Source of the DNA: Streptomyces angustmyceticus
GTDB taxonomy: Bacteria; Actinomycetota; Actinomycetes; Streptomycetales; Streptomycetaceae
Direction: 5' to 3'
Length of the DNA: 64,000 bases
Assembly (NCBI RefSeq): GCF_019933235.1
Contig: NZ_CP082945.1
Span: 5,431,501 to 5,495,500 of the forward strand
Shown piece by piece: positions 51,405 to 59,857 of the stretch (position 1 is its first letter; each line of letters starts with the position of its first letter). Both the position numbers and the translations under genes were made by a program. The notes below the pieces were generated by a model, which made no database searches, had not been told where the DNA came from, and was given only the letters and a program-made list of their open reading frames with translations.

Positions 51405-51983
51405 TTGGTCACGGTGCACGATCAGCACATCGAGGAGTACTTCGCGGCGTTCGAGCCGCCGGAGGGGCTGCGGGCGGAGCTCCTGCGCCGGGAGATTCTG
51501 CTGACCGGCGGGACGGATATCGTCCACAACAGGATCGTCAGCGACGTGGTGGGCCAGATTCCGCACGACCGCTGGCACAGGTTCGCGACGCTGCACGTCT
51601 CGTTCCCGGGGGACGTCAGCAAGCCGCAGCCCGATCTCGTGGTGATGGAGCGCGAACGGCCCGACGGCTGCGGATGGCTCGTCCCCGCTTCGGACGTGAC
51701 CCTGTTGCTCGAGGTGGTGTCCCTGCGCAGCGCCGACCGCGACTACGGCCTGAAGCGCTCCGTCTACGCCGCAGGGGCCGTCCCCGCGTACCTGATCATC
51801 GACCCGTACGACGCCCGCTGTGTCCTGCTGACGGAGCCGTGCGGCGCGGGAGAGGACGCCGACTACGAGGTTCGGCGCACCGTCCCGTTCGGTGTTTCTC
51901 TCCGCGTCGACGCCCTCGGCATCACGCTGGACACCTCCCGGTTCGGCACCCTTCCCGCCGTCACCCGCCACCGCCGGCCGTGA
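51405..51983 (+). CDS. Uma2 family (DUF820) endonuclease-like protein
   Basis: Uma2 proteins have a PD-(D/E)xK nuclease fold and are numerous in streptomycetes; most are of unknown function. Here 192 residues include LRREILLTGGTDIVHNRIVSDV, the D-x-n-E-x-V core in KPQPDLVVMERE and VTLLLEVVSLRSADRDYGLKRSVYA (Glu and Lys of the putative site), and YLIIDPYDARCVLL. TTG 51405 or GTG 51414 starts it. TAGGCT at 51362-51367 may be the -10 box. The 3' end overlaps the convergent DUF3097 gene by 23 bases. Confidence 0.85.
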   Translation: MVTVHDQHIEEYFAAFEPPEGLRAELLRREILLTGGTDIVHNRIVSDVVGQIPHDRWHRFATLHVSFPGDVSKPQPDLVVMERERPDGCGWLVPASDVTLLLEVVSLRSADRDYGLKRSVYAAGAVPAYLIIDPYDARCVLLTEPCGAGEDADYEVRRTVPFGVSLRVDALGITLDTSRFGTLPAVTRHRRP

Positions 51984-52794
51984 CGAAGTCGATCAGCTCC
52001 TCCACCCGCCCCAGCAGCGCCGGCTCCAGGTCCTTGTAGGAGCGCACGCAGGACAGGATGCGCTGCCAGGCGGCGCCGGTGTTCTCCGGCCAGCCCAGTG
52101 CCCGGCACACGCCCGTCTTCCAGTCCTGGCCGTGCGGGACGGACGGCCAGGCCGCGATGCCGACCGAGGACGGCTTCACGGCCTCCCAGATGTCGATGTA
52201 GGGGTGGCCCACCACCAGGGCGTGGTCCCCGGTCACCCCGGCCGCGATGCGCGACTCCTTCGAACCGGGCACGAGGTGGTCGACGAGGACGCCGAGGCGG
52301 GCGTCCGGGCCGGGGGCGAAGCCGCGGACGATCGCCGGCAGGTCGTCGATGCCCTCCAGGTACTCCACGACGACGCCCTCGATGCGCAGGTCGTCGCCCC
52401 ACACCCGCTCCACCAGCTCGGCGTCGTGCCGGCCCTCCACATAGATGCGCCCGGCGCGGGCGACCCGCGCGCGGGCGCCGGGCACGGCGAGCGAGCCGGA
52501 GGCCGTACGGGCCGGGCCGCCCGGCGCCGGGCGGCCCTGGGGGCGTACGAGGGTGACGGCCTTGCCCTCCAGGAGGAAACCGCGCGGGGTCATCGGGAAG
52601 ACCCGGTGCTTGCCGAAGCGGTCCTCCAGGGTGACCGTCGGGCCCTCGGCCGTCTTCTCGCAGCGGATCACGGCGCCGCAGAAGCCCGTGGTGACCTCCT
52701 CGACGACCAGATCCGGGTCGGCCGGCACCTCGGGGGCGGGGCGCTGCTTCTTCCAGGGCGGGGTCAGGTCGGGGCTGTAGCGCTTGCTCTGCAT
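51961..52794 (-). CDS. DUF3097 family protein
   Basis: DUF3097 is an actinobacterial family without established function. The 277-residue product starts MQSKRYSPDLTPPWKKQRPAP and shows TTGFCGAVIRCEKTAEGPTVTLEDRFGKHRVFPM, IYVEGRHDAELVERVWGDDLR and VLVDHLVPGSKESRIAAGV; the last two (V-E-G, then D-H) remind of Toprim-like metal sites, which is only a structural guess. It follows an MBL gene on the same strand after 61 bases. The end overlaps the Uma2 gene tail to tail. Confidence 0.85.
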   Translation of the reverse strand: MQSKRYSPDLTPPWKKQRPAPEVPADPDLVVEEVTTGFCGAVIRCEKTAEGPTVTLEDRFGKHRVFPMTPRGFLLEGKAVTLVRPQGRPAPGGPARTASGSLAVPGARARVARAGRIYVEGRHDAELVERVWGDDLRIEGVVVEYLEGIDDLPAIVRGFAPGPDARLGVLVDHLVPGSKESRIAAGVTGDHALVVGHPYIDIWEAVKPSSVGIAAWPSVPHGQDWKTGVCRALGWPENTGAAWQRILSCVRSYKDLEPALLGRVEELIDFVTAGGGG

Positions 52795-52855
52795 GGGCCT
52801 GCTTCTGTTTCGGGGAGAGGGGGCGCGGAGTGAGGGACGGGCGGCCGGGGCGGCG

Positions 52856-53590
52856 TCAGGACGGCGCGACGCCGAAGCGGGCCGCGAGGGCGTCGCGTTG
52901 GGTACGGACGAAGGCGGCGTCCACCACGGCACCGTGCCCGGGAACGTACCGCGCGTCCTCGCCGCCTAGGGCCAGCAGCCGGTCCAGCGCGCCGGGCCAC
53001 CGCTGGGGCAGCGCGTCGGGGCCCGCCTGGGGCTCGCCGGACTCCTCGACCAGGTCGCCGCAGAAGACGATCTCCGGCTCGCCGTGCCGGCCCGGCACCA
53101 GGACGGCCAGGTCGTGGGCGGTGTGCCCGGGGCCGACGTTGGCGAGCAGCACCTGCCGGTCGCCGAGTTCGACGGTCAGCTGGCCGTGCACCTGGTGGTG
53201 CGGGGCGACGAGCAGGTCGGCGGCCTCCGCGGCGGCGGCGGGCGCGACCCCCTGCCGCACCGCGTCGTGGCGCAGCTCGTCCTTGCCGCGGCGCAGCAGC
53301 TCGCCGAGGCCGGCCGCGCCGAACACCTCGACGCCCGCGAAGGCCGCCGTGCCCAGGACATGATCGAAATGCGGGTGGGTGAGCGCGACATGCGTCACTT
53401 CCCGGCCCAGCACACCGCGGATCGTCCGGCGCAGGTCCGCGCCGTCGCGCAGGGTCGCGCCGGTGTCGACGATCATGACTCCGGTACTGCCGGCGATCAC
53501 CCCGATCGTCTCGTCCCAGCCCGGCATCCGGCGCCTGGCGACACCGTCACCGAGTCGTTCCCAACCCGCCTCTTCCCAAGCACTGTGCAT
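52856..53590 (-). CDS. MBL-fold metallohydrolase
   Basis: The 244-residue product has the metallo-beta-lactamase metal motif THPHFDHVLGTAAF near residue 67, a later His in NVGPGHTAHDLAV and metal-bridging Asp in IVFCGDLVEESG, with the final YVPGHGAVVD. It belongs to the large hydrolase group (glyoxalase II and quorum-quenching relatives), so the substrate is open. ATG 53590 stands six bases after TAGCGT on the minus strand (53602-53597), so the mRNA is probably leaderless. It probably forms an operon with the DUF3097 gene. Confidence 0.85.
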   Translation of the reverse strand: MHSAWEEAGWERLGDGVARRRMPGWDETIGVIAGSTGVMIVDTGATLRDGADLRRTIRGVLGREVTHVALTHPHFDHVLGTAAFAGVEVFGAAGLGELLRRGKDELRHDAVRQGVAPAAAAEAADLLVAPHHQVHGQLTVELGDRQVLLANVGPGHTAHDLAVLVPGRHGEPEIVFCGDLVEESGEPQAGPDALPQRWPGALDRLLALGGEDARYVPGHGAVVDAAFVRTQRDALAARFGVAPS

Positions 53591-53675
53591 ACCGAGACGC
53601 TAGCGCCATCGCGATAGCGTTGCCCGACAGATCGGCCGAACACGGTCATCGGGCGGGTGCTCCGTGCGGCGGCCC

Positions 53676-53706
53676 TTGCCGCGCCCGTGCTACCCGGCCG
53701 TACACT
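53676..53706 (+). promoter_or_regulatory. Promoter of hrcA-dnaJ2
   Basis: TTGCCG (53676-53681) and TACACT (53701-53706), spacing 19. The predicted start near 53713 places CIRCE at the very beginning of the transcript. Confidence 0.6.
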
Positions 53707-53716
53707 GGCTCAAGGT

Positions 53717-53743
53717 CTGGCACTCGGCCCGGGTGAGTGCCAG
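53717..53743 (+). promoter_or_regulatory. CIRCE operator for HrcA
   Basis: CTGGCACTC (53717-53725), nine bases, GAGTGCCAG (53735-53743). The arms are perfectly complementary and keep the CIRCE core GCACTC-N9-GAGTGC; the outer TTA/TAA of the consensus is CTG/CAG here. It overlaps the start of the hrcA transcript, so HrcA should repress its own operon until heat shock. Confidence 0.95.
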
Positions 53744-53784
53744 GGGAGACGAGACGGCGGACGGCCGGACTGGAGGTGCGCGGG

Positions 53785-54801
53785 ATGCTCAGTGAACGCA
53801 GGCTGGAGGTGCTGCGTGCCATCGTCCAGGACTATGTCGGGACGGAGGAGCCGGTCGGCTCCAAGGCGCTCACCGAACGCCATCGGCTCGGGGTCTCCCC
53901 GGCCACCATCCGCAACGACATGGCGGCCCTGGAGGACGAGGGGTTCATCGCCCAGCCGCACACCAGCGCCGGGCGGATCCCGACCGACAAGGGCTACCGC
54001 CTCTTCGTCGACAAGCTGGCCGGCGTCAAGCCGCTGTCCAGCCCGGAGCGGCGGGCGATCCAGAACTTCCTGGACGGCGCCGTCGACCTCGACGACGTGG
54101 TCGGCCGCACCGTCCGGCTGCTGGCGCAGCTGACCCGGCAGGTCGCCGTCGTCCAGTACCCGTCCCTGACCCGGTCCACGGTCCGGCACGTCGAGCTGCT
54201 GGCCCTGGCCCCGGCCCGGCTGATGCTCGTCCTGATCACGGACACCGGGCGGGTCGAACAGCGGCTCATCGACTGCCAGGCGCCGTTCGGCGAGACGTCC
54301 CTGGCGGATCTGCGGGCGCGGCTCAACAGCAGGGTCGTCGGCCGCCGGTTCGCGGATGTGCCGCAGTTGGTGCAGGATCTCCCGGAGTCCTTCGAGCAGG
54401 ACGACCGCGGCACGGTCTCGACAGTGCTGTCGGTGTTGCTGGAAACTCTGGTGGAAGAGACCGAGGAACGGCTGATGATCGGCGGCACCGCCAATCTCAC
54501 CCGCTTCGGTCACGACTTCCCGCTGACGATCCGGCCGGTGCTGGAGGCCCTCGAGGAGCATGTGGTGATGCTCAAGCTGCTCGGGGAGGCCAAGGACTCG
54601 GGCATGACCGTACGCATCGGGCATGAGAATGCCCACGAAGGCCTGGCGTCCACATCGGTCGTCACGGTCGGCTACGGTTCGGGCGACGAGGCAGTCGCCA
54701 AACTCGGCGTGGTCGGACCGACCCGCATGGACTACCCCGGAACGATGGGAGCGGTACGCGCAGTGGCACGTTACGTCGGACAAATCCTCGCGGAGTCGTA
54801 A
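53785..54801 (+). CDS. hrcA: Heat-inducible transcription repressor HrcA
   Basis: HrcA binds CIRCE and represses chaperone genes. The 338 residues show the winged-helix N-terminus (LSERRLEVLRAIVQDYVGTEEPVGSKALTERHRLGVSPATIRNDMAALEDEGFIAQPHTSAGRIP in overlapping parts), then the GAF-like and dimerisation domains with MIGGTANLTRFG and TVRIGHENAHEGL. ATG 53785 has GGAGGT nine bases upstream and fits the usual start; the longer frame crosses CIRCE. The stop TAA is immediately followed by the dnaJ2 start. Confidence 0.96.
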   Translation: MLSERRLEVLRAIVQDYVGTEEPVGSKALTERHRLGVSPATIRNDMAALEDEGFIAQPHTSAGRIPTDKGYRLFVDKLAGVKPLSSPERRAIQNFLDGAVDLDDVVGRTVRLLAQLTRQVAVVQYPSLTRSTVRHVELLALAPARLMLVLITDTGRVEQRLIDCQAPFGETSLADLRARLNSRVVGRRFADVPQLVQDLPESFEQDDRGTVSTVLSVLLETLVEETEERLMIGGTANLTRFGHDFPLTIRPVLEALEEHVVMLKLLGEAKDSGMTVRIGHENAHEGLASTSVVTVGYGSGDEAVAKLGVVGPTRMDYPGTMGAVRAVARYVGQILAES

Positions 54802-55938
54802 GTGGCCACGGATTACTACTCGGTCCTCGGTGTCGGCCGCGACGCCTCGCAGGACCAGATCAAGAAGGCCTTCCGCCGGCTGGCGCGCGAGCTGCACCCG
54901 GACGTCAATCCGGACCCCAAGACCCAGGAGCGGTTCAAGGAGATCAACGCCGCTTACGAGGTGCTGTCGGACCCGCAGAAGAAGCAGGTCTACGACCTCG
55001 GCGGGGACCCCCTCTCGCAGGCCAACGGCGGCCAGGGCGCGGGCGGCTTCGGCGCGGGCTTCGGCAACTTCTCCGACATCATGGACGCCTTCTTCGGCAC
55101 CGCGTCGCAGCGCGGTCCGCGCTCGCGCACCCGCCGCGGGCAGGACGCCATGATCCGGCTCGACATCGAGCTGAACGAAGCGGCCTTCGGCACGACCAAG
55201 GACATCCAGGTCGACACCGCCGTCGTCTGCACCACCTGCACCGGTGAGGGCGCGGCGCCCGGCACCTCGGCGCAGACCTGCGACATGTGCCGCGGCCGCG
55301 GTGAGGTCTCGCAGGTCACCCGGTCCTTCCTCGGCCAGGTCATGACGTCGCGGCCCTGCCCGCAGTGCCAGGGCTTCGGCACGGTCGTGCCGACCCCGTG
55401 CCCCGAGTGCGCCGGCGACGGCCGGATCCGCTCCCGCCGCACGCTGACCGTCAAGATCCCGGCCGGTGTCGACAACGGCACCCGCATCCAGCTCGCGGGG
55501 GAGGGCGAGGTCGGCCCCGGCGGCGGACCCGCCGGCGACCTCTACGTGGAGATCCACGAGGTGGCGCACCCGGTCTTCCAGCGGCGTGGCGACGACCTGC
55601 ACTGTACGGTCACCATCCCGATGACGGCGGCGGCGCTGGGCACGAAGTGCCCGCTGGAGACGCTGGACGGGGTGGAGGAGATCGACGTCCGGCCCGGTAC
55701 CCAGTCCGGCCAGTCGATCCCGCTGCACCAGCGCGGCGTGACCCACCTGCGCGGCGGCGGCCGGGGCGACCTCATCGTGCACGTCGAGGTGATGACGCCG
55801 TCCAAGCTCGACGCCGACCAGGAGGAGCTGCTGCGGCGGCTGGCCAAGCTGCGCGGCGAGGAGCGGCCCACGGGGCAGTTCCAGCCGGGACAGCAGGGTC
55901 TCTTCTCGCGGCTGAAGGACGCCTTCAACGGGCGATAG
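54802..55938 (+). CDS. dnaJ: Chaperone protein DnaJ2
   Basis: DnaJ is the J-domain co-chaperone of DnaK. The 378-residue product has the J domain with HPD (ARELHPDVNPD, near residue 32), a short Gly/Phe region (GGFGAGFGNFSDIMDAFFG), four zinc-binding repeats CTTCTGEG, CDMCRGRG, CPQCQGFG and CPECAGDG (residues 148-205), and the C-terminal client-binding domain. GTG 54802 abuts the hrcA stop with no space, so translation is coupled. This is the HrcA-controlled DnaJ of streptomycetes; dnaK is elsewhere. Confidence 0.97.
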   Translation: MATDYYSVLGVGRDASQDQIKKAFRRLARELHPDVNPDPKTQERFKEINAAYEVLSDPQKKQVYDLGGDPLSQANGGQGAGGFGAGFGNFSDIMDAFFGTASQRGPRSRTRRGQDAMIRLDIELNEAAFGTTKDIQVDTAVVCTTCTGEGAAPGTSAQTCDMCRGRGEVSQVTRSFLGQVMTSRPCPQCQGFGTVVPTPCPECAGDGRIRSRRTLTVKIPAGVDNGTRIQLAGEGEVGPGGGPAGDLYVEIHEVAHPVFQRRGDDLHCTVTIPMTAAALGTKCPLETLDGVEEIDVRPGTQSGQSIPLHQRGVTHLRGGGRGDLIVHVEVMTPSKLDADQEELLRRLAKLRGEERPTGQFQPGQQGLFSRLKDAFNGR

Positions 55939-56035
55939 CCCCAGGTGGGCCCGGGGACGCAGCGGTCGCCCGGGCCCGGCGCGGCGGCCTCGGCCCCGGT
56001 TCGGAGCGGGCCGGTGGGCGTGACACGATGTGCTC

Positions 56036-57118
56036 ATGCCCACCGCACCGACCGATCTCTGCCGCTACCCGATCGTGCAGGCCCCGATGGCGGGAGGCGG
56101 CTCGGGTCCCGAGCTGGCCGCCGCCGTCTGCGGCGCCGGCGGTCTGGGCTTCCTCGCCGCCGGCTACAAGACCGCCGACGGCATGTACCAGGAGATCAAA
56201 CAGCTGCGGTCGCTGACCGACCGGCCCTTCGGCGTCAACCTGTTCATGCCGCAGCCGTCGCTCGCCGACAGCTCCGTCGTCGAGGTCTACCGCGAGCAAC
56301 TCGCGGGCGAGGCGGCCTGGTACGAGACCGAACTCGGTGACACCGACGGGCCCATCGACGACGGCTACGAGGCCAAGCTCGCGATCCTGCGGGACGACCC
56401 GGTGCCGGTGGTCTCCTTCACCTTCGGCTGCCCCTCGCGCACCGTCCTCGATGCCTTCGCCAAGGTCGGCACATACACCGTCGTCACGGTCACCACCGCC
56501 GCCGAGGCACAGGCCGCGCAGTGGTCGGGCGCCGACGCGGTGTGCGTGCAGGGCGTGGAGGCCGGCGGCCACCAGGGCACCCACCGGGACGATCCGCACG
56601 CGGACGGCACCGGCTCGGGGCTGGGCCTGCTGGCGCTGCTCGGCCAGGTGCGCGAGGCCGTGCAGATCCCGGTGATCGCCGCGGGCGGGCTGATGCGCGG
56701 GGCGCAGATCGCGTCGGTGCTGGCCGCCGGGGCGAGCATGGCGCAGCTGGGCACGGCCTTCCTGGCCACCCCCGAATCGGGCGCCAACCCGCTGCACAAG
56801 CAGGCGTTGACCAACCCCCTGTTCACGCATACCGAGTTGACCCGGGCGTTCTCCGGGCGGCCGGCCCGCGGGCTGGTCAACCGCTTCCTGCGCGAGCACG
56901 GCCCGTACGCCCCGGCCGCCTACCCCGCCGTCCACTACCTCACCTCGACCGTGCGCAAGGCCGCGGCCAAGGCGGGCGACGCGCAGGGCATGAACCTGTG
57001 GGCGGGGCAGGGGCACCGGCTGGCGCGGGAGCTGCCCGCCGGGCGGCTCGTGGAGGTACTGGCGGTCGAACTCGACGCGGCGCGTGCCGCGTTGGGCCGC
57101 CGGGGCGGTGCCGCATGA
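56036..57118 (+). CDS. Nitronate monooxygenase (NMO class, FMN-dependent)
   Basis: The 360-residue TIM-barrel protein starts CRYPIVQAPMAGGGSGPELAAAV, typical of nitronate monooxygenases (2-nitropropane dioxygenase), with FGVNLFMP, FTFGCPSRTVLDAF, the FMN phosphate-binding VCVQGVEAGGHQGTH and PVIAAGGLMRGAQIASVLAAGASMAQLGTAFL (in parts). It oxidises toxic nitronates such as propionate-3-nitronate with oxygen. ATG 36 bases into the region (56036) is chosen; CACGAT six bases ahead looks like a -10 box. The stop overlaps the rsmE start in ATGA. Confidence 0.9.
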   Translation: MPTAPTDLCRYPIVQAPMAGGGSGPELAAAVCGAGGLGFLAAGYKTADGMYQEIKQLRSLTDRPFGVNLFMPQPSLADSSVVEVYREQLAGEAAWYETELGDTDGPIDDGYEAKLAILRDDPVPVVSFTFGCPSRTVLDAFAKVGTYTVVTVTTAAEAQAAQWSGADAVCVQGVEAGGHQGTHRDDPHADGTGSGLGLLALLGQVREAVQIPVIAAGGLMRGAQIASVLAAGASMAQLGTAFLATPESGANPLHKQALTNPLFTHTELTRAFSGRPARGLVNRFLREHGPYAPAAYPAVHYLTSTVRKAAAKAGDAQGMNLWAGQGHRLARELPAGRLVEVLAVELDAARAALGRRGGAA

Positions 57119-57858
57119 CCGCCCCGGTCTTCCTCGTCGACTCGCTCGCGGACGTACGGGCCGGCGCCACCGTGACCCTGGACGGCCCCGAGGGCCGGCA
57201 CGCGGTGTCGGTGCGCCGGCTGCGGGCCGGCGAGGAGGTCGTCCTGACGGACGGTCGTGGCACCGGCGCGCTCGGCACGGTCGCCGCAGCCGAGGGCAAG
57301 GACCGGCTCACCGTCGCCGTCGCGGAGCTGCGCACCGAGGCGCCGCCGCGGCCCACGATCACCGTCGTCCAGGCGCTGCCCAAGGGCGACCGCGGCGAGC
57401 TGGCCGTGGAGACGATGACCGAGACCGGCGTGGATGCCATCGTGCCCTGGGCGGCGGCGCGTTGTGTGACGCAGTGGAAGGGCGAGCGGGCGGCCAAGTC
57501 GCTGGGCAAATGGCGGGCCACGGCCCGTGAGGCGGGCAAGCAGTCGCGCCGGCTGACCTTCCCCGAGGTCGCCGATCCGCTGACCACCAAGCAGGTGGCC
57601 GCGCTGCTCGCCGACGCCGACTTCGCCGCCGTCCTCCATGAGGAGGGCAGCACCCCCCTCGCCACCGCCGCACTCCCCGCCGAGGGCCGGATCGTGCTGG
57701 TCGTCGGGCCGGAGGGCGGGGTCTCCCCGGAGGAGCTCGCCCTCTTCGCCGAGGCGGGCGCCGGACCCTACCGCCTGGGGCCGAGCGTGCTGCGCACCTC
57801 CACGGCGGGCACGGCGGCCACGGCGCTGCTGCTGGGGCGCACGGGGCGCTGGAGCTAG
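57115..57858 (+). CDS. rsmE: 16S rRNA (uracil-1498-N3)-methyltransferase
   Basis: RsmE methylates U1498 of 16S rRNA with S-adenosylmethionine. The 247 residues show an N-terminal PUA-like domain (GRHAVSVRRLRAGEEVVLTDG) and the SPOUT knot: TVVQALPKGDRGELAVETMTE, KSLGKWRATAREAGKQSRR and the SAM-binding VLVVGPEGGVSPEELALF followed by LGPSVLRTSTAGTAA. ATG 57115 overlaps the stop of the preceding gene, so translation is coupled to the nitronate monooxygenase. In many bacteria rsmE sits near dnaJ and hrcA, as here. Confidence 0.95.
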   Translation: MTAPVFLVDSLADVRAGATVTLDGPEGRHAVSVRRLRAGEEVVLTDGRGTGALGTVAAAEGKDRLTVAVAELRTEAPPRPTITVVQALPKGDRGELAVETMTETGVDAIVPWAAARCVTQWKGERAAKSLGKWRATAREAGKQSRRLTFPEVADPLTTKQVAALLADADFAAVLHEEGSTPLATAALPAEGRIVLVVGPEGGVSPEELALFAEAGAGPYRLGPSVLRTSTAGTAATALLLGRTGRWS

Positions 57859-57872
57859 CGGGGCTCGCCGGA

Positions 57873-57906
57873 CTCCCGCCGCCCGCCACAGGGCGGACGG
57901 CGGGAG
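57873..57906. terminator. Bidirectional terminator between rsmE and osmC
   Basis: A 15-pair stem with one mismatch (57873-57887 with 57892-57906) between convergent genes. Confidence 0.8.
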
Positions 57907-57925
57907 GCCGGTCCCGGTGCTCCGG

Positions 57926-58354
57926 TCAGACCAGCTCGGCCGCCAGCGTGATGTTCTTGACGCCCGCGAGCGCCTGGCTCACCGGGCAGTTGGCCTTGGC
58001 GTCCTGGGCCGCCGCCTGGAAGTCCTCCTCGGACAGGCCCGGGACGCGGGCCTTGACGGTCAGCACGATGCCGGTGATGCCCTCACCGGGCTGGAAGGTG
58101 ACATCGGCGCGGGTGTCCAGGGTCTCGACGGTGTACCCCTTGCCCGCCAGGCCGTGCGAGAAGGCCATCGAGTAGCAGGACGAGTGGGCCGCCGCGATGA
58201 GCTCCTCGGGGCTGGTGGTGCCGTTCGGCTGCTCCGCGCGGGCGGGCCAGTTCACGTCGTAGGTACCGACCTTGGAGGACTCCAGGGCGACGGTGCCCTT
58301 GCCCTCCATGAGGTTGCCTTCCCAGTGGGTCTTGGCGGTGCGCGTGGTGGCCAT
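57926..58354 (-). CDS. osmC: OsmC/Ohr family peroxiredoxin-like protein
   Basis: OsmC proteins reduce organic hydroperoxides with a Cys pair. The 142-residue product has the first Cys in AAHSSCYSMAFSHGLAGKG and the second in AKANCPVSQALAGV, both as in OsmC. The N-terminus MATTRTAKTHWEGNLMEGKGTV is that of the OsmC rather than the Ohr branch. It should be a cytosolic dimer. ATG 58354 starts it; the upstream frame has no support. Confidence 0.93.
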   Translation of the reverse strand: MATTRTAKTHWEGNLMEGKGTVALESSKVGTYDVNWPARAEQPNGTTSPEELIAAAHSSCYSMAFSHGLAGKGYTVETLDTRADVTFQPGEGITGIVLTVKARVPGLSEEDFQAAAQDAKANCPVSQALAGVKNITLAAELV

Positions 58355-58545
58355 GGTGCACGACTCCCGGTGGTGGGCGTAAGCGATCACCGGCCAGCTT
58401 AGAGGGCCGGGGTGCCGATGCGCGGCCGGCGGGCCGTGGCGGCCGCGCGGCGTGGGGTGGGGTGGGCCCCGGGGTACGGGCCGCCCGGTAGCATCCGAGG
58501 CCGTGCGCACCGTGCGCGCGGCAAACGACCCGGGAGGTGCCACCG

Positions 58546-58905
58546 GTGGCGGGAGAACCGCAGGCCGACTGCCTGTTCTGCAAGATCGTGGCGGGGGAGG
58601 TGCCGGCGACCATCGTCCGGGAGACCGACACCACGGTCGCGTTCCGCGACATCAACCCCCAGGCGCCCACGCACGTCCTGGTGATCCCCAAGGTGCACTA
58701 CCCGGACGCGGCGAGCCTGGCCGCCGCCGAACCGCAGGTCATCGCCGACATACTGCGCGAGTCGCGCGAGGTCGCCGCCGAGGACAAGGTCGAGGACCGG
58801 GGCTACCGGGTCGTCTTCAACACCGGCGCCGGCGCGGGCCAGACCGTCTTCCACGCCCATCTGCACGTACTCGGCGGCCGCGGCCTCCAGTGGCCCCCCG
58901 GCTGA
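58546..58905 (+). CDS. HIT family hydrolase (histidine triad)
   Basis: Histidine-triad proteins hydrolyse AMP-amino or nucleoside phosphoramidate bonds. The 119-residue product has CLFCKIVAGEVPATIV at the start and the triad FHAHLHVLGGRGLQWPPG at the end, as in HinT. GTG 58546 has GGAGG nine bases upstream; GTG 58537 would have it too close. TAGCAT at 58489-58494 is a candidate -10 box. The RNase Z gene follows after six bases, so the two are probably co-transcribed. Confidence 0.93.
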   Translation: MAGEPQADCLFCKIVAGEVPATIVRETDTTVAFRDINPQAPTHVLVIPKVHYPDAASLAAAEPQVIADILRESREVAAEDKVEDRGYRVVFNTGAGAGQTVFHAHLHVLGGRGLQWPPG

Positions 58906-58911
58906 CCGCGC

Positions 58912-59817
58912 GTGTCCGTACGTGAACTGGTGGTCCTGGGCACCGCGAGCCAGGTCCCCACGCGGCACCGCAACCACAACGGCTATGTGCTGCTCTGGGA
59001 CGGCCAGGGGCTGCTCTTCGACCCCGGCGAGGGGACCCAGCGTCAGATGCTGCGGGCCGGCGTCGCCGCGCACGACCTCCACCGGATCTGCGTCACGCAC
59101 TTCCACGGCGACCACTCGCTGGGCCTGGCCGGGGTGATCCAGCGGATCAACCTCGACCGGGTGCCGCACCCGGTCACGGCCCACTACCCGGCCAGTGGCC
59201 AGCACTTCTTCGACCGGCTGCGGTACGCCACCGCATACCGGGAGACGGTCCGGCTGGTCGAGCGGCCGGTGGCGGTCGACGGCGAGCTGGAGCGCTCGGC
59301 GTCGTACGTTCTGGAGACGCACCGGCTCTCCCACCCCGTCGAGTCGTACGGCTACCGCCTCGTCGAGCCGGACGGGCGCCGGATGCTGCCGGAGCGGCTG
59401 GCGGCGCACGGCATCGCCGGACCGGACGTGGGGCGCCTGCGGCAGCTCGGCGAGCTGAACGGCGTCACCCTCGACGAGGTCAGCGAGGTGCGCCCCGGCC
59501 AGCGGTTCGCGTTCGTCATGGACACCCGGCTGTGCGAGGGCGTCCACGCGCTGGCGCAGGACGCGGACATGCTCGTGATCGAGTCGACGTTCCTGGACGA
59601 GGACGTCCGACTGGCCACCGACCACGGGCACTTGACCGCCGGGCAGGCGGCGCGGGTGGCGGCGTCGGCTGGGGTGCGGCACCTCGTGCTGACGCACTTC
59701 TCGCAGCGCTACGACGACCCCGCGCAGTTCGAGCGGCAGGCCCGCGCGGCGGGCTTCACGGGCGAGCTGACCATCGCCAGGGACCTGATGCGGGTGCCGG
59801 TGCCCAAGCGGCGCTGA
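58912..59817 (+). CDS. rnz: Ribonuclease Z
   Basis: RNase Z removes 3' trailers from tRNA precursors that lack an encoded CCA, which fits the CCA-less tRNA-Ala genes in this window. The 301-residue MBL protein has FDPGEGTQRQML, the metal motif VTHFHGDHSLGLAGV near residue 62, the Asp of VMDTRLCEG, and HLTAGQAARVAASAGV with VLTHFSQRY. The length is that of the short (bacterial) form. GTG 58912 is six bases after the HIT stop. Confidence 0.92.
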   Translation: MSVRELVVLGTASQVPTRHRNHNGYVLLWDGQGLLFDPGEGTQRQMLRAGVAAHDLHRICVTHFHGDHSLGLAGVIQRINLDRVPHPVTAHYPASGQHFFDRLRYATAYRETVRLVERPVAVDGELERSASYVLETHRLSHPVESYGYRLVEPDGRRMLPERLAAHGIAGPDVGRLRQLGELNGVTLDEVSEVRPGQRFAFVMDTRLCEGVHALAQDADMLVIESTFLDEDVRLATDHGHLTAGQAARVAASAGVRHLVLTHFSQRYDDPAQFERQARAAGFTGELTIARDLMRVPVPKRR

Positions 59818-59818
59818 C

Positions 59819-59846
59819 CGCCCGGCGGAGGACGGTCCGCCGGGCG
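59819..59846. terminator. Bidirectional terminator between RNase Z and phosphatase genes
   Basis: Perfect 11-base arms (59819-59829 with 59836-59846) and a six-base loop between convergent genes. Confidence 0.8.
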
Positions 59847-59857
59847 CGCGCCGTCCC

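Noticed and set aside
53710..56043. 777-codon open frame antisense to hrcA-dnaJ2
   Set aside because: It runs across CIRCE and two certain genes and has no family resemblance.
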